This document shows, one piece after another, positions 1-7,517 of a DNA stretch of 15,864 bases. A program made the position numbers and the translations under genes. The stretch's first letter is position 1. Every line of letters begins with the position of its first letter. Source of the DNA: UBA5336 sp039815055 (GTDB taxonomy: Bacteria > Pseudomonadota > Alphaproteobacteria > Caulobacterales > Hyphomonadaceae); NCBI GenBank assembly GCA_039815055.1, contig JBCCAA010000065.1:1-15864 (forward strand), given 5' to 3'. The notes under the pieces are model-generated. The model was not told the origin of the DNA. It saw only the letters and a list, made by a program, of their open reading frames with translations, and did no database searches.

Positions 1-1
1 G

Positions 2-337
2 ATGCAAGTGCCTGAAATTCCGGCCCCAGTTGAATACATGATGCGGCGAACACCAGATGAGAGCGGATACATTGCCGGCGTGCCGCGCAGATGGTGGGAC
101 ACGCGCCAAAGCTGGGTTTACGGGCGTCTGGGTGACATTCCGGACGGCGTGGTGTTGGTAGATGCGGTCGACCTCTTCTGCGACCACACCACTTGCCGCG
201 CTGCAGAGGGCGATATTTTTCTCTATTTCGACCAAAATCATCTCAGCCCCGCAGGCCAAGACCGGGTCGCTCGCCACGTCTTGCAGCAGGTCGATCAAGG
301 ATTTGGACGCGAAGTATCTTCCCAAATCACGCCGTGA
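2..337 (+). CDS. Acyltransferase, C-terminal SGNH domain (5' truncated)
   Basis: The 3' end of a gene that begins before the window; the reading frame is open to the left edge, so the first Met is probably internal. The visible 111 residues look like the C-terminal SGNH-hydrolase-like domain fused to membrane acyltransferase-3 (OafA/YrhL type) proteins, which O-acetylate or acylate surface polysaccharides. The support is the closing motif D77-Q-N-H80-L-S-x-x-G, the Asp/His block of the catalytic triad. It is preceded by a Cys pair (C60, C65) and a FLYFD strand, as is usual near the end of these proteins. The N-terminal acyltransferase-3 membrane domain is off the window, so it could instead be a free-standing SGNH hydrolase. 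The gene ends 23 bases before a tRNA. Confidence 0.7.
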   Translation: MQVPEIPAPVEYMMRRTPDESGYIAGVPRRWWDTRQSWVYGRLGDIPDGVVLVDAVDLFCDHTTCRAAEGDIFLYFDQNHLSPAGQDRVARHVLQQVDQGFGREVSSQITP

Positions 338-360
338 ACTCTAAACACACTTCGCGGTTC

Positions 361-449
361 GCGGACGTGGTGAAATTGGTAAACACAACGGACTTAAAAT
401 CCGTCGGCCCGAATGGGCCTTGCCGGTTCAAGCCCGGCCGTCCGCACCA
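361..449 (+). tRNA. tRNA-Leu (anticodon UAA), CCA end encoded
   Basis: A complete cloverleaf can be folded by eye. The acceptor stem GCGGACG (361-367) pairs with CGTCCGC (439-445), the discriminator is A446, and CCA is encoded at 447-449. The anticodon stem ACGGA (388-392) pairs with TCCGT (400-404) around the loop CTTAAAA, placing anticodon TAA at 395-397. A long variable arm, GGCCC (406-410) with GGGCC (415-419), marks it as class II, and the T arm is GCCGG/CCGGC around TTCAAGC (422-438). Class II structure plus anticodon UAA means leucine; it reads UUA and UUG codons, which are rare in GC-rich genomes. It stands alone, not in a tRNA cluster. Confidence 0.97.
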
Positions 450-460
450 TTCGCAGCCGG

Positions 461-475
461 TTGTGCGCAGCACAA
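461..475 (+). terminator. Possible terminator hairpin after tRNA-Leu
   Basis: A 6-bp perfect inverted repeat, TTGTGC and GCACAA with a 3-base GCA loop, lies 12 bases after the tRNA CCA end and is followed by GAATTTG. The T-run is short, so this is a weak intrinsic terminator at best. Two further small hairpins follow: GATCC/GGATC at 482-494 (followed by TAAATT) and GCCCC/GGGGC at 512-525. Any of them could end tRNA transcription or simply protect the 3' end. Confidence 0.3.
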
Positions 476-632
476 GAATTTGATCCAGGGGATCTAAATT
501 AGGCGGAGAATGCCCCGGCAGGGGCCCTATTTCAGAAAGACCGACCTGTTTCGCGGATGCGCATTCCTGTTTGTCCCCGCTTCGGCTTCGCGATGGACGG
601 CACTCAGGGCTGCCGCGACACGGCACGCCCCC

Positions 633-655
633 ATGCCAAGATCAGCGTTTGGCAT
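633..655. promoter_or_regulatory. Inverted repeat upstream of the flavoprotein gene
   Basis: ATGCCAA (633-639) and TTGGCAT (649-655) form a perfect 7-bp inverted repeat separated by 9 bases. It is centred about 62 bases before the chosen ATG of the downstream flavoprotein. The half-site spacing of about one and a half helical turns would suit a dimeric regulator. It could also form an RNA hairpin in the leader, and a chance palindrome in GC-rich DNA is possible. I see no convincing sigma-70 promoter in 526-705, and the rest of the 256-base gap between the tRNA and the gene holds nothing I can identify. Confidence 0.3.
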
Positions 656-705
656 TCCACACTTCGATCACTACCTTTGCCGCGAGCCATACCCGCGAGC
701 CCCAT

Positions 706-2370
706 ATGACCGATATGCCACCCGCCGATGTGAACTACACATTCTCACCGACCGAACTTGAACAGCTAAAGTCATTTGGCGAGGTGCGCCACCATGAAAA
801 GGGCACCTCGCTCATCAATGAAGGCGATGCCCAGATCGACATGCTGGTTACGCTGTCCGGCCAGACCGACATCATTGTCGAGACCGCCGAAGGCGCAAAA
901 CGTGTCGGCTATATGGAAACTGGCCAGTTTGCAGGCGATCTTGGCGTTCTGACCGGCCAGAAAGCCCTCGCGCGCACGGAAATGGGTGAGACCGGCGACG
1001 TCTTGCACATCACCTATGCAAACTTCCAGAAACTGCTCGTCGAAAACTCGGCGCTGTCAGACGTTTTTGTCCGCACTCTGACGGCACGGCGCGAGTTTGG
1101 TCGAGCACGCGGCGTTTCCGCCGTCTTGATCATTGGCGATGCCCAGGATCGAACGGTCTTCGCCGCGCGCGACCTGATGACCAAACACGCCATTCCCCAC
1201 AGCTGGCTGGCACCTGACACAGATGACCTGGCCCAGCGGATCATGGAAGCTCGCGGGATCACCAAAGGCGACCTGCCGGTCGTTGTTCATGGTGCGTCCG
1301 GCCTCATCAAGAGGCCCACAATTGAAGACCTATCGAAGACGTTCGGTCTGGATCTATTGCCCGATGGTGCGTGCGCGGATGTGGTTATCGTAGGGGCAGG
1401 CCCTGCAGGTCTGGCGGCATCGGTTTACGCCGCCAGTGAAGGCTTGTCTGTGCTAACATTGGACACGCAAGGCCCCGGGGGGCAGGCCGGCACATCCTCC
1501 AAGATCGAAAATTATCTCGGCTTCCCCATGGGCGTATCGGGCCGCGAGCTGGCAGAGCGTGCCAGCGTGCAGGCGCAGAAGTTCGGCGTGCGACTTGGCA
1601 GCCCGGCCCACGCCACAGAATTGAACAAAGACGGCGAGGATTACTGCTTGTCTCTGAAAGATGGCCGGAAACTCAAGGCCCGCGCTGTGGTGATCGCCAC
1701 CGGCGCGCAATATCGCCGCTTGCCCATTGAAAACCTCGAACACTTTGAAGGTCGTGGCATTTATTACGGTGCTACACCCATGGAGGCACAGCTGTGTGGT
1801 GGGCAGGAGGTGGCCGTTGTCGGCGCTGGCAATTCTGCCGGTCAGGGCGCGGTATTCCTGTCCCAAACAGCCAAGGCGGTGCATGTGGTCTACCGCCGGG
1901 CCGATATCCGCGAGACCATGTCGGAGTATCTGGTGCGCCGTCTGGAAGAGACGCCCAACATCCACCTTCACCCATCAGCGGAAATGAAAGCGCTGCATGG
2001 CGTGGCAGGCGCGGACCCCATGGACGACCGCCTGACCGCGGTGACATGGTCAAAGCCGGATTGCGACGAAACCTGTGAAGTTGGTTTCGCCTTCCTGTTC
2101 ATTGGCGCAGCGCCGTTCACACAATGGCTGCCGGACAATATGTGCCGTGACACCCGCGGCTTTCTGAAGACCGGCCCGGAAATCGGTCCGGCAGAACTGG
2201 TGCGCGCTGGCTGGGCCCTCGACCGTATGCCCAGCACGTTCGAGACCTGCTGGCCAAGAGTCTATGCGGTGGGCGACGTGCGCACAGGGTCCGTGAAACG
2301 CGTAGCCAGCGCCGTGGGCGAAGGCTCGGTGGTGGTCAGTGATATTCACAAGGCGCTGAGCGAGTCCTGA
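706..2370 (+). CDS. Cyclic-nucleotide-binding-domain thioredoxin-reductase-like flavoprotein lacking CxxC
   Basis: A 554-residue soluble FAD/NADP(H)-dependent oxidoreductase of the group annotated as cyclic nucleotide-binding thioredoxin-disulfide reductase. Residues about 10-125 resemble a CRP/FNR-type cyclic-nucleotide-binding domain. Residues about 136-215 resemble a thioredoxin/glutaredoxin-fold domain without a CxxC. Residues about 224-550 are the thioredoxin-reductase core, with an FAD motif GAGPAG (230-235), GGQAGTSSKIENYLGFP (258-274), ATG (331-333), an NADPH motif GAGNSAG (373-379) and a terminal GD (523-524). Where thioredoxin reductases have CATC, this protein reads G355-A-T-P358, so the redox dithiol is missing; C364 is the only nearby cysteine. 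It is therefore unlikely to reduce thioredoxin by the usual mechanism, and the electron acceptor is unknown. I prefer ATG 706 because the in-frame extension back to 571 is Arg/His-rich and unlike the family. No strong ribosome binding site is visible. It converges with the minus-strand pair beyond 2398. Confidence 0.88.
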   Translation: MTDMPPADVNYTFSPTELEQLKSFGEVRHHEKGTSLINEGDAQIDMLVTLSGQTDIIVETAEGAKRVGYMETGQFAGDLGVLTGQKALARTEMGETGDVLHITYANFQKLLVENSALSDVFVRTLTARREFGRARGVSAVLIIGDAQDRTVFAARDLMTKHAIPHSWLAPDTDDLAQRIMEARGITKGDLPVVVHGASGLIKRPTIEDLSKTFGLDLLPDGACADVVIVGAGPAGLAASVYAASEGLSVLTLDTQGPGGQAGTSSKIENYLGFPMGVSGRELAERASVQAQKFGVRLGSPAHATELNKDGEDYCLSLKDGRKLKARAVVIATGAQYRRLPIENLEHFEGRGIYYGATPMEAQLCGGQEVAVVGAGNSAGQGAVFLSQTAKAVHVVYRRADIRETMSEYLVRRLEETPNIHLHPSAEMKALHGVAGADPMDDRLTAVTWSKPDCDETCEVGFAFLFIGAAPFTQWLPDNMCRDTRGFLKTGPEIGPAELVRAGWALDRMPSTFETCWPRVYAVGDVRTGSVKRVASAVGEGSVVVSDIHKALSES

Positions 2371-2397
2371 GCGTTTTCGACCTGAACTCACATATCG

Positions 2398-2898
2398 CTA
2401 AAGCTGGTCGGTTTTGCGCAAGCTGAACGTTGTGCGTGCCCATGCCAAGATCGCCAGACACGATCCAATCGCGGCCAGCACAAATTTGGCAGGTGTCAGG
2501 ATGGACTTTAGCCACAACACGCTCGTATCGCCCGCGAGAGCAATGATCTGGACGATGTTCTCGGAAATATCGACAGCGGCCGCACCGAGGATGGGGACCG
2601 CCAGCATCACTCCATGCTGACCGCCATATCGAATGCAAACCCCGGCAACGAACAGTCCGTACGAAAGCGGATAGACCATGTCGACACCCGCCGAGAGGTA
2701 GAGGTGGACCCCCACGGCATTCGGACGGCTTTTCAGCAGCATCAACGCTTCTTCAGCGGCAGCGCCCGTCAATTGGAAGTCCAAAAGCGTGCCTCCGGTG
2801 CCCGGCACGAAGAAGACATGGATCACCAGATGACACGCAATCATGATCGCGCCGGTGATCGCAAGAACCGGGATCGTGCCGAGACGCCGGCGCATCAT
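2398..2898 (-). CDS. Small four-helix membrane protein of unknown function
   Basis: A 166-residue protein with a short positive N-terminus (MMRRR) and about four hydrophobic segments (roughly 9-31, 68-88, 95-121 and 129-153), so probably an inner-membrane protein. Two polar motifs sit in or beside helices: D73-M-V-Y-P-L-S-Y-G81 at helix 2 and D110-x-x-E113-N114 in helix 3. I recall similar D...P..Y and D..EN patterns in uncharacterised bacterial membrane proteins but cannot name the family. Buried Asp/Glu/Asn residues in helices could bind a ligand or cation; that is inference. Its ATG (2898-2896) overlaps the TGA of the upstream CinA-like gene (2897-2895), so the two are translationally coupled and co-transcribed. 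It ends 27 bases from the convergent flavoprotein gene. Confidence 0.75.
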   Translation of the reverse strand: MMRRRLGTIPVLAITGAIMIACHLVIHVFFVPGTGGTLLDFQLTGAAAEEALMLLKSRPNAVGVHLYLSAGVDMVYPLSYGLFVAGVCIRYGGQHGVMLAVPILGAAAVDISENIVQIIALAGDTSVLWLKSILTPAKFVLAAIGSCLAILAWARTTFSLRKTDQL

Positions 2899-3665
2899 CG
2901 CGTGCCCCCCTCGATCAGCTCCGGCTCGACCCCGACATCGCGCATGAGCTTGCAGATTTCGGTTTCGGCCCAGTCCAACAGTTCATTGTTTGCCGAGCGC
3001 GCCACGATCTGAACGCCGCTGTCTTCAAGAGACCGGAACCAGGGATAAGAGCCGAATCCCACCGCCGGCATAGTGTCTGCCAGCGTCCCCAACGCTTCGG
3101 CGACATCGCCTTCGCGCAGGCCCTTTCCGCGCACGGTCACCGAACCGATGACATGCCCGCCTTCCAACCTGTGTGCTACATCCTCCAACATGCCGCGGGC
3201 GATGACGGGCACGCCAGCCAGGGTGAAGACATTGCCGATCTGGAAGCCCGGCGCGCCAGAGACCGGATTCTTGATCAAGCTGGCGCCGTCTGGAATGCGC
3301 GCCATGCGTTGTCGCGCTTCGGTAAATTCCGTGTCCATTTCGGCATATCGTGCTGTCAGGAACGCCATCACTTCAGGATGTTTGCTGATACCCACCCCAA
3401 ATGCCGCCGCGATTGCATCAGCCGTGATGTCATCATGGGTCGGGCCTATGCCGCCGGTTGTGAAGACGTAGGTAAATCGGCCGCGCAGTTCATTGACCGC
3501 CGCAACGATAGCATCTTGCTCGTCGCTCACGATACGTGCCTCCGTCACCGGAATACCAATGGGCGCCAGGAAGTCGGCGATCTGCTGAAGATTGATGTCG
3601 CGCGTACGTCCGGAGAGCAGTTCGTCTCCGATGAGGACAATTGCTGCGGTGGGTTGGGCGGTCAT
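2895..3665 (-). CDS. CinA-like competence/damage-inducible protein A, molybdopterin-binding domain only
   Basis: 256 residues matching the N-terminal (COG1058, MoaB/Mog-like) domain of CinA. The sequence opens with AAIVLIGDELLSGRT and continues with TTGGIGPTHDD (69-79), RMARIP (120-125), NPVSGAPGF (133-141) and AGVP (150-153). Full-length CinA carries a second nicotinamide-nucleotide amidase (PncC) domain; this protein ends before it, as in the stand-alone alphaproteobacterial form. In related proteins this domain has been linked to ADP-ribose or FAD pyrophosphatase activity, but the substrate here is not known. I chose ATG 3665 (MTAQPTAAIV) because it lies just before the first conserved strand. 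An upstream in-frame ATG at 3725 would add 20 poorly conserved-looking residues and leave only 14 bases to the divergent sfsA start. It heads a two-gene minus-strand operon with the membrane protein. Confidence 0.88.
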   Translation of the reverse strand: MTAQPTAAIVLIGDELLSGRTRDINLQQIADFLAPIGIPVTEARIVSDEQDAIVAAVNELRGRFTYVFTTGGIGPTHDDITADAIAAAFGVGISKHPEVMAFLTARYAEMDTEFTEARQRMARIPDGASLIKNPVSGAPGFQIGNVFTLAGVPVIARGMLEDVAHRLEGGHVIGSVTVRGKGLREGDVAEALGTLADTMPAVGFGSYPWFRSLEDSGVQIVARSANNELLDWAETEICKLMRDVGVEPELIEGGTR

Positions 3666-3739
3666 GGAGGCTGTGATGCGCCCGCAAAGGCCCATAGGCA
3701 AGTCTGGACCTTGCTCGCAAGCCATGTCACCGGGTCACC

Positions 3740-4462
3740 ATGCTGTTACCACCCCTCATCCCGGCCAAGCTTGTGAAACGCTACAAACGCTTCCTCGCTG
3801 ACGTCGTTCTCGACGGCACTGGCGAGGCGGTAACCGCACATTGCCCCAATCCAGGTTCGATGATGGGACTCAAAGCACCGGGCAGCCGGGTTTGGCTGTC
3901 CACATCAGACAATCCCAAGCGAAAGCTGAAACACACGCTGGAACTGATTGAAGCCGATGGCGGGCTGGTGGCGATCAATACAAACAACCCCAACATCTTG
4001 GCGGAAGAGGCCATCCGTGCGGGGACCGTTCCTGAACTTTCAGCCTTCGATGAGCTGAAGCGGGAGGTGAAATACGCAGAACGCTCCCGCGTCGATATCC
4101 TGCTTGAAACCGCGGGCCAAAAAACCTTTGTTGAGGTGAAAAATTGCCACCTCATGCGCAATCCCGGCCTGGCGGAGTTTCCCGACAGCGTCACCGCCCG
4201 TGGCGCCAAACACCTGGTCGACCTGGCGGGCGAAGTTGCCGCGGGTCACCGCGCTTTCATGTTGTTCATCATCCAGCGCTCAGATTGTACGCGGTTCGCC
4301 ACAGCGCCCGACCTGGATCCCACCTATCATGCCGGGCTGGAGGTTGCTGCGGCAACCGGGGTGGAAGTTCTGGTCCATGACTGTCATATCTCCACTCAAG
4401 AGATCACGTTGCGTGGAGCCCTGCCCTGGGTACCCGCACAAACCGAGGCACGCACGCAATGA
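3740..4462 (+). CDS. sfsA: Sugar fermentation stimulation protein SfsA homologue
   Basis: A 240-residue cytoplasmic protein of the usual SfsA length. It starts close to the conserved LVKRYKRFLADVVL and has CPNPGSM (36-42), RVDILLE and FVEVKNC, followed by AEFPDSVTARGAKHL. The D-x(n)-E-V-K pattern is typical of a PD-(D/E)XK nuclease-like fold. In E. coli SfsA was linked to maltose metabolism and DNA binding, but its molecular role remains unclear. Its TGA (4460-4462) overlaps the ATG of map (4459-4461), so the two genes are translationally coupled. It is divergent from the CinA-like gene across a 74-base gap, where a GTCACC direct repeat (3726-3731 and 3734-3739) lies just before the start; I cannot say whether it matters. 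Confidence 0.95.
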   Translation: MLLPPLIPAKLVKRYKRFLADVVLDGTGEAVTAHCPNPGSMMGLKAPGSRVWLSTSDNPKRKLKHTLELIEADGGLVAINTNNPNILAEEAIRAGTVPELSAFDELKREVKYAERSRVDILLETAGQKTFVEVKNCHLMRNPGLAEFPDSVTARGAKHLVDLAGEVAAGHRAFMLFIIQRSDCTRFATAPDLDPTYHAGLEVAAATGVEVLVHDCHISTQEITLRGALPWVPAQTEARTQ

Positions 4463-5289
4463 ACGTTGTCGACCATGACCTGATGCCCATGCGGACGGGT
4501 GAAATCCGCATCCATGGCGAAGAAGGCTTTGAGGGCATGCGCAAGGCTGGCCGACTGGTGGCCGATTGCCTGGACATGCTGGTGGGGAAAGTGAAGCCCG
4601 GCGTTACGACCGGCGCGTTGGACGATCTGATCCGCGAGTTCGTGTTCGACCATGGCGCGCTGTCGGCAACGATTGGCTATCGCGGCTATCGCCATGCGTC
4701 GTGCATTTCGCTGAATCATGTAATCTGCCACGGCATCCCGGGCACGCGGGTGCTGAAGGATGGCGACATCATGAACATTGATGTGACGCTGATCGTCGAT
4801 GGCTGGCATGGCGACCATAGCCGCATGTACGCTGCCGGCACGCCCAAGCGCAAAGCCGAACGGCTTATGGACCTGACTTATGATGCCATGATGGCCGGGA
4901 TCGATGCGATCAAGCCCGGAGCGTATCTGGGCGACATTGGCGCGGCGATCGCGGCGATTGCCCGCAAGAACCGCCTGGCCGTGGTGGAAGACTTCTGTGG
5001 CCATGGCCTTGGGCGCCTCTTCCATGACGAGCCCAATGTGGTGCACACGGCCAAGGCAGGCACAGGGCCTGAGCTTAAGCCAGGCATGTTCTTCACCGTC
5101 GAGCCGATGCTGAACCTTGGCCGCAAAGACGCAGCGATCCTGTCCGATGGCTGGACGGCGGTGACCCGTGACCGTCAACTCTCTGCCCAATTCGAACACT
5201 CTGTTGGCGTAACGGATGACGGCGTCGAGATTTTCACATCGAGCGCAAAAGGGTTGCACACACCGCACACATTGGGGCGCGAGACCTGA
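4459..5289 (+). CDS. map: Type I methionine aminopeptidase
   Basis: A 276-residue cytosolic metalloprotease that removes the initiator methionine from new proteins, an essential step in bacteria. All active-site residues are visible: H91 in CHGIP, metal ligands D108 (NIDVT) and D119 (GDHSR), H182 (CGHGLG), E215 (TVEP) and E246 (FEHS). No N-terminal zinc-finger or SH3-like extension is present, which fits the bacterial short form, although a leader of about 15 residues precedes the conserved EGMRKAGRL. The ATG overlaps the stop of sfsA by 4 bases. Its own TGA (5287-5289) overlaps the apparent CTG start of radC. The sfsA-map-radC order is, as I recall, recurrent in alphaproteobacteria. Confidence 0.97.
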   Translation: MNVVDHDLMPMRTGEIRIHGEEGFEGMRKAGRLVADCLDMLVGKVKPGVTTGALDDLIREFVFDHGALSATIGYRGYRHASCISLNHVICHGIPGTRVLKDGDIMNIDVTLIVDGWHGDHSRMYAAGTPKRKAERLMDLTYDAMMAGIDAIKPGAYLGDIGAAIAAIARKNRLAVVEDFCGHGLGRLFHDEPNVVHTAKAGTGPELKPGMFFTVEPMLNLGRKDAAILSDGWTAVTRDRQLSAQFEHSVGVTDDGVEIFTSSAKGLHTPHTLGRET

Positions 5290-5969
5290 GCGACACCAAA
5301 CCCCACTGGCAGGGCCACAGGGACCGGCTGCGCGGTAAGCTGCTCCAACGCGGACCCGGCGCGCTGGACGATTATGAGCTGCTCGAGGCAATGCTGTTCG
5401 CCTTCATTCCGCGACGGGATGTGAAACCCATCGCCAAGGTCCTCTTGAAGCGTTTTGGGTCTCTGTCGGCCGTGCTGTCATCTGATGCCAAGGATTTGAG
5501 AAGCATTGAAGGCATTGGCGATTCCGCCTCAGCTTATCTCAAAGCCGTGCAGGAACTTCACATGCGAGCTGCGCGCGAAGAGATTGCAGCGCGTCCGGTG
5601 ATTTCCTCATGGAATGCGCTTCTCTCATACGTCCGGCTCGCGCTGCAGCACGAAGACCGCGAGCAGTTTCGAGTGATTTTCCTGGACCGTAAGAACCAAC
5701 TGATCGCCGATGAGATTATGAGCCATGGCACAGTCGACCACGCCCCGGTCTACCCTCGCGAAATCGCCCGCCGGGCCCTGGAACTGGCCGCCTCGTCCCT
5801 GGTGCTCGTCCACAATCACCCGTCCGGTGACACCACACCGTCACGCGCCGACATCGATATGACCCGGGAAATCATCGATGCGCTGACGCCGCTTGAAATC
5901 ACCATCCATGACCATCTCATTGCGGGGCGCGGCGGGGTGACAAGCTTCAAGACGGCCGGCCTGATCTGA
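5286..5969 (+). CDS. radC: RadC family protein (UPF0758), apparent CTG start
   Basis: A JAB1/MPN-type metalloprotease-fold protein, once thought to be a DNA-repair factor; its real function is unresolved. A helix-hairpin-helix segment (IEGIGDSASAYL, about 74-85) is followed by the JAMM-like motif H176-N-H178-P-S-G-D...D189 (HxH then Asp). The first ATG in frame is at 5391, but starting there would remove the conserved N-terminus. Codons 5304-5390 encode HWQGHRDRLRGKLLQRGPG and then ALDDYELLEA, a standard RadC beginning. The frame is open only from 5220, and between 5220 and 5390 there is no ATG, GTG or TTG. CTG at 5286 overlaps the map stop as CTGA, mirrors the ATGA junctions nearby, and has a GGGG stretch (5274-5277) 8 bases upstream. 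From there the protein is 227 residues, a normal family length. The start is inferred; the gene identity is firm. Confidence 0.9.
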   Translation: MSDTKPHWQGHRDRLRGKLLQRGPGALDDYELLEAMLFAFIPRRDVKPIAKVLLKRFGSLSAVLSSDAKDLRSIEGIGDSASAYLKAVQELHMRAAREEIAARPVISSWNALLSYVRLALQHEDREQFRVIFLDRKNQLIADEIMSHGTVDHAPVYPREIARRALELAASSLVLVHNHPSGDTTPSRADIDMTREIIDALTPLEITIHDHLIAGRGGVTSFKTAGLI

Positions 5970-5988
5970 AGTGATCACTGCACTTCAG
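5966..5988 (+). terminator. Hairpin at the end of radC
   Basis: CTGAAGTG (5966-5973) pairs perfectly with CACTTCAG (5981-5988) around a 7-base loop, so the stem begins at the radC stop codon. It is followed by CGCAATTGATGG rather than a run of T, so it is not a classical intrinsic terminator. It may still end the sfsA-map-radC transcript or protect its 3' end. Confidence 0.4.
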
Positions 5989-6073
5989 CGCAATTGATGG
6001 CCGGTTTGCTTGCCTGTTGAAATCGCGGCGTTACTGTCTCGCCAACAACGCGCATGTCAGACGCGTTTCACCC

Positions 6074-6080
6074 GGGAGGA
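6074..6080 (+). promoter_or_regulatory. Strong ribosome binding site for the MFS gene
   Basis: GGGAGGA lies 6 bases before ATG 6087 and is the best Shine-Dalgarno match in the region. It decides the start in favour of 6087 over the in-frame ATG at 6054, whose extra 11 residues would have to be encoded by this site itself. Confidence 0.85.
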
Positions 6081-6086
6081 AAGTCA

Positions 6087-7469
6087 ATGAGCGCCACCAG
6101 CGCCGCATCAGGGGCAGGCTACGAGACAGGTTTCGGCTCGAAGGGCTATCGCTCTTTCGTGCTTGGTTCACTGCTTCTTGCCTACATTTTCAACTTCATC
6201 GACCGGGTGATCATTTCATACATGTCGACGCCGATCATCGATGAGTTCGACATCGAGTATTGGCAATTTGGCCTGCTGTCTGGGATCGCTTTCGCGACAT
6301 TCTACACTTTTCTAGGCATCCCGATCGCGCGCCTGGCGGAACGGTTCAGCCGTAAAATTATCATCGGTGTCTCAATCATTTTTTGGAGCCTGATGACCGC
6401 GCTTTGCGGGCTGGCCACCAGCTTCCTGATGCTGTTGCTGTTCCGTCTGGGTGTCGGGGTCGGCGAGGCGGGCCTCACGCCTCCTGCGAACTCGCTGCTC
6501 GCAGACTATTTCAAGCCAAAGTCAAGAGGCGCCGCAATTGCCATCTACTCCACTGGGGTCACGATAGGCTCGTTCTTTGCGGCCATGTTTGTTGCGCTAT
6601 TTCTTGGCGCGGTCGGCTGGCGTGAGACTTTTATTGCCGTAGGTTTGGCAGGCATACCCATCGGTCTGCTGATACTCTTCGCCGTCAAGGAACCACCGCG
6701 CGGCTATACGGATCCACCAGGAACCGTTCGGCCCACTGTGCCAGGCGTATTGGAAACGGCAAAGGCGCTCGGGTCGAACAAGACCTTCTGGCACGTCACA
6801 TTGGGCGGCATGGCAGCCTCCTTTGTGGGCTATGGGCTGGTCACATTTTTCATGGAGTTTCTGGTCCGTTCTCAAGGCCTGACAGTTCCGAATGCTGCGC
6901 TCTATTTTCTCGCGCCACTCGCGCTGGTCGGCGCTGTGGGCACATGGCTATGCGGGTTCCTTTCGACACGATTTGGCGGGCGGTCTGCCGTTTGGTTGCC
7001 AGCCATCGCTTTGCCACTGGCCATGGTATTTCAGATCCTGGGACTGAATGTCGGCAATATCTGGCTCGTGTTCAGCTTCCTCGTCGTGGCCAACCTTTGC
7101 CAGTATTTCTATCTCGGCCCGATGTATTCGGTTGCCGCGAGCGTGGTCGACGCCAAAATGCGTGCGACCGCCATCGCCATTTTGCTTTTTGTGGTGAACT
7201 TGATTGGATATGGCCTCGGCCCACTTGTGACCGGCGTTCTCATTGATTGGATGATCGGATTTCAGCTGTCCGGCGTGGAAGGGCTGGACCGGGCCATCTG
7301 TTTCGGTGGTGAGGCCGAGCTTTCCGCAAGCCAAACCGGAACATGCGAAGCGGCTCGGGGCCAGGGAATCCGGCACGGCATGTCGTTGGTCGTCTTGTTG
7401 TTCCTCTGGGGTGCGGCGCACTTCTATTTTGCCATGCGCACCATCGATAACGACCTGGTTAGCAAGTGA
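6087..7469 (+). CDS. MFS transporter, Spinster-like
   Basis: A 460-residue inner-membrane transporter with about 12 hydrophobic segments, of normal length for a major facilitator. The N-terminal half has NFIDR in helix 1 (36-40), the loop 2-3 motif GIPIARLAERFSRK (77-90) and RLGVGVGEAG in helix 4 (120-129), followed by PPANSLLADYF and RGAAIAIYSTGVTIG. This pattern, especially the acidic IDR and the GEAG motif, matches the Spinster-type subgroup of MFS proteins that is abundant in alphaproteobacteria. Members are linked to lipid, sphingoid or aromatic-compound transport; the substrate here cannot be told. The start is set by a GGGAGGA ribosome binding site. Its 5' gap (5970-6086) separates it from radC, so it probably has its own promoter, though I see no clear one. 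thrB follows after 48 bases. Confidence 0.9.
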   Translation: MSATSAASGAGYETGFGSKGYRSFVLGSLLLAYIFNFIDRVIISYMSTPIIDEFDIEYWQFGLLSGIAFATFYTFLGIPIARLAERFSRKIIIGVSIIFWSLMTALCGLATSFLMLLLFRLGVGVGEAGLTPPANSLLADYFKPKSRGAAIAIYSTGVTIGSFFAAMFVALFLGAVGWRETFIAVGLAGIPIGLLILFAVKEPPRGYTDPPGTVRPTVPGVLETAKALGSNKTFWHVTLGGMAASFVGYGLVTFFMEFLVRSQGLTVPNAALYFLAPLALVGAVGTWLCGFLSTRFGGRSAVWLPAIALPLAMVFQILGLNVGNIWLVFSFLVVANLCQYFYLGPMYSVAASVVDAKMRATAIAILLFVVNLIGYGLGPLVTGVLIDWMIGFQLSGVEGLDRAICFGGEAELSASQTGTCEAARGQGIRHGMSLVVLLFLWGAAHFYFAMRTIDNDLVSK

Positions 7470-7517
7470 TGCGATGACACGCCAACCCGAGCTCCACCCC
7501 GAACCGAAACTGCTCTG

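Noticed and set aside
193..483. Plus-strand open frame running through the tRNA
   Set aside because: It covers the complete tRNA-Leu and has no protein features.
571..705. N-terminal extension of the flavoprotein from an upstream start
   Set aside because: The 45 extra residues are Arg/His/Pro-rich and unlike the family, and the region includes the inverted repeat; the fold begins shortly after ATG 706.
3666..3725. 20-residue N-terminal extension of the CinA-like protein
   Set aside because: CinA-type domains begin directly with the A-x-I-x-x-I-G-D-E strand, which ATG 3665 precedes by a few residues.
4396..5391. Long minus-strand open frame (331 codons) across map
   Set aside because: It is antisense to map, whose active-site residues are all intact on the plus strand; the antisense translation shows no family features.
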